This document shows positions 22,480 through 31,599 of a stretch of 64,000 bases of DNA, one piece after another. Below the pieces are notes generated by a model. It was not told the DNA's origin. It saw only the letters and a program-made list of their open reading frames with translations, and did not search any database. The position numbers were made by a program, and so were the translations under genes. The stretch spans positions 19,184,741 to 19,248,740 of the forward strand of contig NC_092805.1 in the NCBI RefSeq assembly GCF_040954645.1, read 5' to 3'. The stretch comes from Diabrotica undecimpunctata. Lineage: Eukaryota > Arthropoda > Insecta > Coleoptera > Chrysomelidae. Each line of letters opens with the position of its first letter. Positions within the stretch are counted from its first letter, which is position 1.

Positions 22480-22822
22480 GCGTCTTCTTCTTCTTAAAGT
22501 TGCATCTCCTATCGGAGGTTGGATATCATAACGGCTATGGTCACTTTGTTGGCTGCTGCTCTGAAAAGTTGTAGTGAACTACAGTTAAACCATTCTCTAA
22601 GGTTCCTCAGCCAGGAGATGCGTCTTCTTCCTATGCTTCTTCTTCCTTGGATCCTTCCTTGCATAATAATTCTCAGCAGCTCATATTTTTCTCCACTGGT
22701 AATGTGACCCAAATATTCTAGTTTTCTTCTTTTTATGCTGTTCATAATTTCTAACTCCTTATTTAGACGTCGTAGTACCTCAGCATTGGTAATCCTTTGA
22801 ACCCACTGATAATATGCTACAT
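22480..22822 (-). pseudogene. Group 1 LINE C-terminal fragment
   Basis: Minus strand, open from about 22810 to 22509: QRITNAEVLRRLNKELEIM, NSIKRRKLEYLGHITSGEKY, LLRIIMQGRIQGRRSIGRRR, ISWLRNLREWF and a terminal VMISNLR, then a GAAGAAGAAG tail at about 22485. It is 5'-truncated but the remaining frame is clean. It lies 36 bp from the left end of the mariner-like element at 22858. Confidence 0.9.
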
Positions 22823-23154
22823 ATGATAATACACGTACATAGGTTTAAAATATTATACAGTGCTAGTCAAAAGTCCGTTCCCCCCTCTCGTATCTTTTGA
22901 ACGGTTATTGTTATAATAGTGAAATTTGGAGGGAGGTAATAAACAGACGTAGGATTCTCAACTAGTCATAACAGATAATTTTAAATAAGAACTTATGGCA
23001 AGTGATACCCCGTTTTAAAGGTATTGAAAATACCTTTTCAGTCATAATAATTTTGTTTGAGTTTAAGCTCATTTTGATGAATAAATTAAATAAATACTAA
23101 AATTGTAGCTTCTCATTTAATTAATAAATATTTAAAAACCAGTTCTTATAGTAA

Positions 23155-24183
23155 GTGTTAAAAATGTGCTCCATCTACTTCCTAACAGTAATGCATCCTA
23201 TTTCTAAACTCTTGCCGTACTCGTTCAAATGTGTCGGGGAAAATTGCCCTACATTCTTCAACAATTCGTTGTTTTAAAATGTCAATATTGTCGGGTGCTG
23301 TAGCGTAAACTTTATATTTCAAGTATCCCCACAGAAAAAAAATCTAATGATGTGAGGTCCGTTGACCGAGCTGGCCATTTTATCGCACCTCGTTCCAATC
23401 CATCTACCACGATATTCCTCATCTATTGCATTTTGTAACATCTCCAGCTACACTTCACCAAGTTAGTATTGAGAAAAACAGGTCTAACTATGTGGTTTCC
23501 CAAAATACCTGCCTAAACATTTATTTTTTTTTGGAAATTGAGTATGTCTTTCACGAAAGACGGGAGGATTTGTCCTCCAATACCTCACATAGTGCGTATT
23601 AACATTTCCATTGAGAGAAAAAGTACTTTCCTCACTAAAATAAATTGTTTTTATCTAATCGGGTTATTGGTTAATGTTATTGAGTATATGTTGAAGTCCT
23701 CAGAAAGATGACAAAGGAAATGGAAATCATGAATACGATTAAGATAAGAAAGTTACAATATCTCGTCTACGTTATGACAGGGCATATTTTCACAGAATTC
23801 TAGTCTTCGGTCGGGGTCATCATATGAAAGTTGGTGCACGATTTTTAATTTGTATGAATGAAATTTGTTTTCAGCCAATACTCAGTGTACTGTCTTTTGA
23901 CTGATTCCATAGATATATGCAACTTGGGATGTAGAAGAAGTAGGGTTCACTACCATTTATGAAATTATCTCAATTTTTTTGTCATCACTAATTGTTGGTC
24001 GACCAGATCGTTTGACATCTTAAAAAGTTGTTTAAACTTCCGAAGAAGCTTCCTCAAATAAGCTCTCGATATAGATCGATCGGGATACTTCTCATTAAAA
24101 AGACGTTCCACTGTATGGAAATTATTTCCACATTCACCAACTATTAACACAGCTGCTACTTTGTCGGCTACAGTACGTACCAT
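23155..24183 (-). pseudogene. Mariner-like transposase (DUF4817-type), decayed
   Basis: ATG at 24183 opens 72 codons: MVRTVADKVAAVLIVGECGN, RLFNEKYPDRSISRAYLRKL, a helix-turn-helix N-terminus. Farther on are FHSYKLKIVHQLSYDDPDRR with LEFCEN (23880-23800), YFSEESTFSLNGNVNTHYVR (first catalytic region, with the expected Asp changed), HTQFPKKINV and IKWPARSTDLTSLDFF (third catalytic Asp region). It ends at KVYATAPDNIDILKQRIVEE and EFRNRMHYC.EVDGAHF (frame changes). The order matches a transposase family common in insects. Many stops are present, and an 89-bp LINE scrap interrupts it at 23697-23785. Confidence 0.85.
23697..23785 (+). mobile_element. LINE C-terminal scrap inside the transposase
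   Basis: The plus strand reads VLRKMTKEMEIMNTIKIRKL then QYLVYVMTG, matching the VLRRMGK...IMNTIKIRKLQYLGHVM segment of group 1 LINEs. No 3' tail is present, so this looks like repair-associated filler rather than a normal LINE insertion. Confidence 0.7.
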
Positions 24184-24344
24184 TATGCCTTTGTAACAAT
24201 TTAAACGTCCCGTTAAACAATAATTAAACTAAATATTAACTAAGAACAACTTGGCTAAACTTGAATTGACTAAACTAAGCAGAAATAGAAACTAAATATT
24301 GAGCTATAAACGTTTTTGCAAACTAAAAACAACTAGAGAATTGA

Positions 24345-24790
24345 CAAACGTCAACTTTTTTGACAAATAACTAAAGGCGGACGTTACAATTTTTATTAAT
24401 TAAATGCCAAACTAGAATTTTAGTATTTATTTAATTTATTCGTCAAAATTATCTTAAATCCAAACAAAATTAGGTAGTATGATTGAATAGGTATATTAAA
24501 ATAATTGTAGTTTCGCATTTAATTAATAAATATTCTAACGTTCGCCTCTGGTTAATTGTCAAAAAAGTTGACGTTGACGTAAAAACAGTTAGATAATTCA
24601 AAAACGTCAACTTTTTGACAAATAACCAGAGGGGGAGGTTTTAATATTTATTAATTAAATAGGAAACTACAATGTTAGTATTTATTTAATTTATTTATCA
24701 AAATAAGCTTAAACTCAAATAAAATTAGTACGGTTGAATAGGTAATTTCAATACCTTTCAAACGAAGTATCACTTGCCATCAAGTACTAT
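24345..24790. repeat. Three alternating copies of a subterminal repeat
   Basis: A block of about 120-150 bp (landmarks ACTAAAGGCGGACGTT or CCAGAGGGGGAGGTT, then TTTATTAATTAAAT, TAGTATTTATTTAATTTATT and GATTGAATAGGTA) occurs at about 24368-24500. It then recurs inverted at about 24500-24580 and again in the first orientation at about 24620-24760. The inverted copy at 23040-23160 is the opposite end of the element. Confidence 0.7.
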
Positions 24791-24874
24791 TTAAAATTAT
24801 CTATCACAGTGACGCTGTAACGTCATCTGTCACTATTACGTCATTTGTCACTATTACATATACGAGGGATGGAA

Positions 24875-25117
24875 CCACGGTTCGTAGACTTACTACGGTT
24901 GCCTCTTCCGATTAACCAATGAACATTAAGCCCGAAACTGTACTCTCGTGACCTAATTCTTCCCTTTCAACCAATCAATACTGCAATCGACCTGCCCTCT
25001 ACATTCAGTTTCAATCGCGAATAAATGGGTTTTGTATTCTTGTGTACTCTGGTGACGTAACTCAAGCATCCCCACCCCAGTCGGAAGAGGCAACCGTAGT
25101 AAGTCTACAAACCGTGG
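24875..25117. mobile_element. 243-bp MITE with 37-bp terminal inverted repeats
   Basis: The ends are CCACGGTTCGTAGACTTACT... and its reverse complement CCACGGTTTGTAGACTTACT..., 37 bp with one mismatch, continuing through ACGGTTGCCTCTTCCGA. It lies within the right inverted repeat of the mariner-like element. ATGGAA occurs on both sides (offset by one base on the right), a possible target duplication. Non-coding. Superfamily not assigned. Confidence 0.88.
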
Positions 25118-25144
25118 AATGGAACGGACTTTTGACTATCACAT

Positions 25145-25689
25145 TTACAACAGGCTCAGGTTTTACTTATGTAGGCGTTTTGTCTTTTCTGACTTTCTTT
25201 TAAGTATTGTGAACGATTTTATTTATTATCACCTTTAATTTTTTCTGTAGAAATTCAATATTTTAATTCTTGTTTTTTTTATTCTGTGAATTATGATATT
25301 TGATAGATCATTTGATATTTTATCTATTTTGTCTTCAACTGTCGTATCTCTTTCTTCTATTTGTTTTAGACGTTGCAGGATTTAACCTATTTTGAACTAC
25401 TCTTAGCGATAAAAGTTTCACCCTAGATCAATCTGTCGCAGAGCCAAGGATCTTGTGTGAGATCTTTTTTATTATTTAATTTTCTGTATTTCTTTTATTA
25501 TATTCAATGATTCCTTATTTAATTATTATATTTATTGCATGGCATATTTAAATTAAGTTAACTTACTGGCCTATCTTTAAAACATAATATTCCACACAAT
25601 TGGGAAAGTCAATTGTTTAATTGTGATTTTTGTATAGTCAAAAGATTAAAGCAAGACAGTAGAATATATAGGAAGATCTAATCTCCAAC
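25145..25689. other. Nothing recognised
   Basis: AT-rich spacer. Confidence 0.5.
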
Positions 25690-26330
25690 AACAAAAAAAT
25701 CAATAAAAATTGCCGCCTATGCCGAAGGTATCAGCATTATGTCTCGCAGACCTCAAAAGATGGTAGAAATATATATACAATTAAAAATAGGAGCAAAAAA
25801 GACCGGAGTAGAAATAAATATTCTAAAGACGCAAAAGCTACCACACTGAAGAACTAGGGGAAAGAGACGCATAGTTTAATTAGAAGGCGATACTGAAACA
25901 GTAGAAAGTTTCACATATCTGGGAGTTGTAATGAGCACAGATGCAACAAAAGAACCATAAATTCTAATAGTAGTAAATGGAAACAAAGCTTATTTTCACT
26001 TGCGTATGTATTCACACTTTCCGCTCCAAAGACACACAATGGTGATCGAAAATCAGGGTCTACAAGACTATTATCAGATCAATAGTATGTTATGGATGCG
26101 AAACATGGTTAATGACAGAAAATACAAAAAGAAAGCTGGAAATCTTTGAAAGAAAAGTCGAAAGATTGCCGAAAAGAGCCATAGATAGTAAAAAACTAGG
26201 AAAAAGGGAACAAGAGCAAAAGGAAAGCCACAAAAAAGGTGGGAGGATGAAATGGCAGTGGATGCGCAAAATTTGCTAGACGTGAAAACTTGGGGAAGAT
26301 CGGCGCAAGACCAGTAAGGCTTGAGGGGGA
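25690..26330 (+). pseudogene. Decayed LINE, RT palm to C-terminus
   Basis: Starts at the catalytic box: KIAAYAEGISIMSRRPQKM, where YADD has become YAEG. It then has VEIYIQLKIGAKKTGVEIN, TVESFTYLGVVMSTDATKEP, IIRSIVCYGCETWLMTEN, RKLEIFERKVERL and KGKPQKRWEDEMAVDAQN ...TWGRSAQDQ. It is 5'-truncated exactly before the catalytic motif and has stops and frame changes. The C-terminus resembles elements with a KRWxDD motif but I cannot place the clade. Confidence 0.75.
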
Positions 26331-26337
26331 CAATATC

Positions 26338-27390
26338 ATTCAATCTTCGCTTATCCACTGCTGGACATAGATCTCCCTCATAATTTTCCATCTATTTTGA
26401 TCTTGTGCCTCTTGCATCCAATTCCTATGACAACGTTTTAGATCGTCAGTCCAACGTGTTGGTGGACGACCTCTGCTTCGGTAGGCATCATCTCTTGGTC
26501 TCCATTCCAGTATTCACTTTGTCCATCTATTATCTGTCATTCGAGCCACGTGACCTGCCCAGTTCCATTTCAGTGTTGCTACTCTCTCTACTGGATCAGC
26601 CACTCCTGTTCTTTGTCGTAGCTGACCATTTGGGATCTTGTCTCGTAGTGAAACGCCCAACATAGCACGCTCCATCGCCCTTTGACACACACGGATCTTT
26701 TAAACTGTTCTCCTTGTCATGGTCAACGTTTCCGCACTGTAAGTTAACACTGGCAAAACACACTGATTAAACGTTTTTCTTTTAAGGCATATTAGTATAA
26801 CAGACGATTTGAAAATATGGTTCAGCTTGCCGAAGGCTGCTCAAGTCAGTCTTATACGACGGAGAAGCTCAACGGTTTGGTTGAATTCCTATTTCCTATG
26901 CGAATCTCGTGACCTAGGTATTTATAGGCCATTACCTGGTCTATGGATCTTGTTCCTACGCATATATCTTCGCTGTCTACAAGATTTGTCATCATCTGGG
27001 TTTTAGATATATTTATTTTCAATCTCCCTTCGAGCGAGGAAAGGTAGAGCTGATTTAAAAGTTCTTTGGCCTCATCTATCCTATCAGCTATTAGTACAAT
27101 ATCATCTGCAAACCAAAAGCTTTTCTCTGTTTATGTTTATGCCCTTGTCGGTCAGTTTTGCCCTTGTACATATATATTCCAAAAGCGTAGTGAACAGTTT
27201 CGGCGATATGGTCTCCCCCTGGCGTACTCCACGTTGTATCGGGAATTTCTGGGTTTGACGATCACCCACTCTAATACTGGCTGTTGCGTTTTGGTATATG
27301 TGTTTAATTATATTTATATACCGATAGTCAATTCGGCATTCTGTCAAGGCTTCCAAGGGGGACACCAAGGCTTAATTTGGGCTGTAGTGC
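26338..27390 (-). pseudogene. Group 2 (RTE-like) LINE, RT palm to 3' end
   Basis: From 27368 downward: LTECRIDYRYINIIKHIYQN, IRVGDRQTQKFPIQ and RGVRQGETISPKLFTTLLEY, then a frameshift before WFADDIVLIADRIDEAKELL (intact FADD). Next come SLEGRLKINISKTQMMTN, MAYKYLGHEIRIGNRN, and farther pieces ending in the usual YVQQW-like 3' end near 26345. Several stops lie in 26700-26900. 5'-truncated. Confidence 0.85.
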
Positions 27391-28242
27391 CATTTTAGGG
27401 AGGGAGAGGATCTTCTCACTCGGACTTTTTTTTCGAACTTTTACTTCGTCCAAAATAGGTATGTTTTACTGAAAAGTTGCAATTTAGTGCTTAGTTTTTC
27501 ATTTATTCTATTTAACGCGTGACCATTAGGACTTCTAATTTTTATATTTCATTTTATTTTCGTCTTTTGAAATTTATATATTTTTGATTTCATTTTTGTT
27601 CCTATATGTTTGTCTATTTCGTGGCGCCATCAATACTGTTTTTATGCTGTTTATTTTAGATTTATAATCCCAGGACGTTCAATACTGCTTCCAGTATACA
27701 TAATTTTGTTTATTCCTAATAGGTAGAATCCAAATGAATGATTAATTTTCCTTACATCGTACATAATTACAATAAATTAGTACACGTGCTGTATATACCT
27801 CATTATGTAAATCATACACATTTCTTGTTTTCAAGTATTAATATTTTGACGGTCAATGTAAAGCCACTCGGTAACTGGTTAAATGGATATCAATTTATAA
27901 ATTCCAACAACAATAAATACATGGTTCCCATTAGTATTAGATTACGTTTAAGTTATGTACGCATTTTCATTCATTCATCAGAAAGCCAAGTTCAGCTTAG
28001 GCGTTATCTCACCAATTACATACTCATTATTATAGACCAGACAACCGGGTCTTTACTATTTCAAAAACCACTAAAATAGTGTTTGATAATCGTTAAATAA
28101 TTAAAGTTAAACTATTCATTTTGGAGCTAAGATAAATGGCTTGAAATGGATAGTTGATTAAGTTCCGAAACTGTTTTCGGGTGGCATCTTTAAGTTAAAT
28201 ATTGTTTTTATGGGATTAAACCGCAATCGGTTGTAATGATAA
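27391..28242. other. Nothing recognised
   Basis: AT-rich. A plus-strand open frame at 27738-28079 (113 codons) has no recognisable motif. Confidence 0.5.
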
Positions 28243-28790
28243 TTACATTTTTAAATCTGTTATGTCTCCTTGCCTGTGTAATAAAATAATAACTGTATTG
28301 TCCCTTGATAAGGAGATGGAAGATTTTTTTCCATCTAGTTTGATCGCTTCGATCACTACTCCGTCATCGCCAGGAGATTTGTTACTATTCATTTCTAGAA
28401 GTGCCGTTTTGATTTCGTATGGAGTTATTTCTGGCATTAATTTTGATTACTGTTTTGTGATTTTGGGCAGGGGTTGATCTTGCCTTTTTCATCGGTGCTT
28501 TCATACATTCCGCGACAAAAGAATTCGACAAACTCAAAAATTTTGGTCCTATCAGTAGTAATTTTTACATCTTTGTTTTTTTATGTTCTACAATTTTGTT
28601 GCCTATGTTGTTCGTATTTCGCCTCAAAACTTTTAAACTTTTGTTTTCTTGAATTATTCTAGTTATTTCTCTTGTATTGTTTTCTCTTGCGTCTTTTCGA
28701 ATTGACCGGTGGATATCTTTATTTAATTTCTTCATTTATGTGTAGTTGAAGCCGTATTTTTCCGTCAGCTGCCTTTTTTTACCTATTAGC
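28243..28790 (-). pseudogene. Group 2 (RTE-like) LINE linker and RT start
   Basis: From 28780 downward: KDIHRSIRKDARENNTREIT, RIIQENKSLKVLRRNTNN, RTKIFEFVEFFCRGMYEST, then (28437-28243) PEITPYEIKTALLEMNSNKS PGDDGVVIEAIKLDGK, a short internal deletion, and DNTVIILLHRQGDITDLK. This is the segment between endonuclease and RT finger. The rest of RT is absent, so the copy is truncated on both sides. Confidence 0.8.
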
Positions 28791-28889
28791 TATTTGGTAT
28801 TTTGGCTTAGTTAGTTTTATTTATGGGTCAGAAGGGTCTGCCAGCACTCCCTTTCGGTTTCTTTTAGATCCTTCGTTATGCCATCATTT

Positions 28890-29960
28890 GTTTGATCTAC
28901 ATCTTCTATTTAATTCTTTATTAAAAAGTATGTTCGCGAATACAAAATCGGCAGTCTGGTCAAGGGAAGGTCTATCTGAATCGTTTGACTGTAATATAGG
29001 AGTGAGACAGGGATGTCTTTTAAGTCCATTACTGTTTGCGCTTTTCTTGAATTACCTACATGAAGCATTTGGCGGTTTGAAGATAAATGGTTTGATTATA
29101 AGACTTTTATTATATGCAGATGATTTGGTTTTGATGGCAATCAATCCGAAGGTGCTACAGCGGATGATTAATGAACTGGAAAAATACTGCAGGATGTGGA
29201 ATCTAAAAATAAATTTAGATAAATGCAAAATTATTGTATTCAGGTGGTGTGATCAAGGAATCTTGGAAACTGAATGATCGAGTATTAGAGGTAGTGAATA
29301 ACTATAATTATTTGGGAATGATACTAACACCCAAGTTGTCGTTTAAAGCTCACCTAAAAAAGCGCCAGAGTTTGGCAAAACTGGCGATTCACACGGCTTG
29401 GAATAGTTTAGTGTCTAAGGCTGATATACCCTTTTTGTCTAAAGTAACAGTGTATGAGTCGGTGGTAAGATCAATTTTGACTTATGGGTCTCAAGTATGG
29501 GGTCTTTTTGAGTACGATGAGGTGGAAATAATCAGAAGATTATATATAAATATTTTCTTGTACAAGGTATTGTCCTAACTTTATGTTAGATTTGGGAACA
29601 GGTATTGCTAGAGTCAGCCTATATACGATGAATTTACATAAAAAATATGTTAAAAGAATAAAAAAAAAATTGGATATTCGACTGATAGGTTGCCAAAATT
29701 TCTTTTGAATGAAATGATGAGAGCAAGGTGTGGCTGGTGGAAAGATTGGATGAGCACGGGAGAAAAATTTGGTATTGACGTAAGGTGTGAATGGGAATGG
29801 ATAGATAGCTAGTATAATATGATAGAAAAAAAGAAGGAGGAGATACAGCGTCAGGCTGAGAATAAGGCACCCGAATCAAATTTTTGTGGGCAGTATAAAG
29901 AACTGCGGGAAGAAGGAGTAAACATGCAAATTAAGATGTGGAGTTCTATATTTGAATGAT
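28890..29960 (+). pseudogene. Non-LTR reverse transcriptase, another lineage
   Basis: Frame from about 28888: FANTKSAVWSREGLSES, NIGVRQGCLLSPLLFALFLN, GGLKINGLIIRLLLYADDLV (catalytic YADD intact) and WNLKINLDKCKIIVFRWCDQ, with a frameshift near 29250. A second frame (29234-29578) follows: YNYLGMILTPKLSFKAHLKK, WNSLVSKADIPFLSK and SILTYGSQVWGLFEYDEVE. Further decayed coding continues to about 29960 (MRARCGWWKDWMSTGEKFGI). The palm plus YLG..L....F..H pattern resembles CR1/L2 or Ingi-like elements. 5'-truncated. Confidence 0.85.
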
Positions 29961-29999
29961 CGACCTGGCAGAAATGAAGAAAGAAATTTAATTTAATTA

Positions 30000-30430
30000 A
30001 GGGAGTTACCGAAGGAAGAAAATTGCGCCCTCTCCAAAACGTTTACAATGTAGACGAAGGCTCAATTGGAAAGCTTTGCCACAACAAACTCTTGCGACAC
30101 GTCGTAAATTAGCAGCACCTGGGACTAAAATAAACACTGGCTTAGCTTGTGCTAATGCTATTGGTAGCAACTGATTGTTTATGCATGTCATTGGTAAAAG
30201 AAACCACGTTGTTTTACACACATTAATATGTCTGCGACGCCTATCATTTACCTTCGCAAAAGAGTGCTTGGATGGATAGTACAATTTTCATGAAATGGTT
30301 TATAGAAACTTTTATATCCTCTGTTAAAGCCCATTAATTTTATTAACATATGACAAAAGAGAGAAAACGTTATTGCTTCTTGATAACGCCCCAACTTCTC
30401 GATGTTGGAATGAAAAAGACCTGTCCTCAA
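30000..30430 (+). pseudogene. Pogo/Tigger-like transposase fragment (DDE_1)
   Basis: Shifting plus-strand frames read VYNVDEGS then LNWKALPQQTLATRRK LAAPGTKIN and LACANAIG, then KSAWMDSTIFMKWFIETFIS and LLLLDNAPTSRCWNEKDLS. These are the hallmark YNxDETGLxWKxLP, LxCANAxG and LLLDNAP (second catalytic Asp) segments of pogo/Tigger/jerky-type DDE transposases. Stops and frameshifts abound. The fragment is cut at 30435 by the LTR element, and a matching Tigger-like inverted terminal repeat lies beyond that element at 37426-37449. The 5' part is missing. Confidence 0.85.
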
Positions 30431-30435
30431 AAAAC
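30431..30435. repeat. Target-site duplication AAAAC, left copy
   Basis: Identical to 37120-37124 on the far side of the LTR element. Confidence 0.9.
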
Positions 30436-31548
30436 TGTTGCAGTTTCGCAAAGATATATAAACATTTGTAATATGAACAGACTTTTTTGTGTTAGTTTTG
30501 ATTCTCCCCGTAGTATATTTAAACGAGATTTGCGTGTACAAGGGCACAGCAGTTTTAAGGGCTAAACATTCCAAGACGAGCCATCTGCGAGATAAGGGCG
30601 AGTTCCATATGCCAGATAAGAATATGTGTTTTTGAAGTTAAGATCAGCGCGTCGAGACACTTTATTGCGGTCAAAATCAGAGTCGAGTTTTATCTCTCAA
30701 ACCACACACATGTGTGTGCGTTTGGGTTAAGAGTACCTTAAGACACTTTGCATCGGTCCTTTGACCGAGGAAGTCGGTTTGATGCAGAAAAGTTGAAATT
30801 AGAAATTGTGTGTTTCCTGTTATTCGTCGGTGAAGACATATTTTTTGCGGTGGCCGGAGTGCCATCTTCTCATTGGGTAAGGAACAATACCATAATTTTG
30901 TTGCTGCATATATCAAGTACGTTTACTTGGTATATAGATGTCATATTTGCTTCGAACTTTTATCTGTTGTGCCGCGATCGCGATTGAACTTGATTGAGAA
31001 CATTTCATTACCTTTATGTAGATTTGTATATTTTTCATATTATAATAATTTCACTATTCTTTTTGTATATATATCACAGTGTTGTGTATTTTATTACCTA
31101 ATATTAACTCATAATGTGTATTATGAGTATACTTTTGCATTGAGTTTAATAATTTGTTTTTATATGACATATATATTCATATTTTTTATTTTTTGTATAT
31201 TATTTCTATCTATAACGTGGTATATATACAATCGACAGTTTTGTTTTGTTTATGGTTCTCTTTTTGTGTGTAAGTTTGTACTACATATATTCTTCTTCTT
31301 TTAAGTTTATATTCTTCTTTATTTATAATTGTAGGTATATTGGGTTATGTATATTTATGGTTTATTTCACCTCTTTTTAAAATAGAGTTTTATACAGTCC
31401 ACTTGCTTTCATTTCTTTTATTTTAATATACATACCCAATCTGAAAGGGGGAAACCAGCGAGTTCTAGATTGAACAGAATATCTTCTCTCCCCCTTCAGG
31501 ATGACCAAAATTGTTATATTGAGGTCATCGTATGTGCAGAACGCAACA
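30436..31548 (+). repeat. 5' LTR (1113 bp)
   Basis: Begins TGTTGC and ends GCAACA, a 6-bp terminal inverted repeat. A TATATAAA lies close to its start. Near the end are two hairpins: CTGAAAGGGGGA (31441) with TCCCCCTTCAG (31489-31499), and GATGACC (31500) with GGTCATC (31523-31529). Short open frames within are identical in the other LTR and have no domain; they are not called as genes. Confidence 0.95.
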
Positions 31549-31551
31549 TAA

Positions 31552-31571
31552 TGGTCCTTCGAGCCGGATTT
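31552..31571 (+). other. Primer-binding site, tRNA-Tyr type
   Basis: TGGTCCTTCGAGCCGGATTT starts 3 bp after the 5' LTR. It is complementary to the 3' end of eukaryotic tRNA-Tyr (acceptor TCGAAGGA plus CCA, T-stem CCGGC) as I remember it. TGG at the start pairs with the CCA tail. Confidence 0.85.
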
Positions 31572-31599
31572 TCTTCTTCTTTTTCTGTTTTTTTGTTTG

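Larger units (their letters stand above)
22858..25144 (-). mobile_element. Tc1/mariner-superfamily element with long compound inverted repeats
   Basis: The left end starts after TA (22856-22857) with CAGTGCTAGTCAAAAGTCCG. The right end near 25142 gives GTGATAGTCAAAAGTCCGTT in reverse. Inner parts also match: GGCAAGTGATAC near 23000 against GTATCACTTGCC near 24768, and the TTAATTAATAAATAT blocks. This indicates subterminal inverted repeats of roughly 280 bp. The right repeat contains two extra copies of its inner portion and a nested 243-bp MITE. A minus-strand transposase relic fills the middle. Confidence 0.85.

Noticed and set aside
30748..31304. Open frames of 79 and 143 codons, present identically at 36319-36875
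   Set aside because: They lie wholly within the two LTRs, have no domain, and are identical only because the LTRs are.
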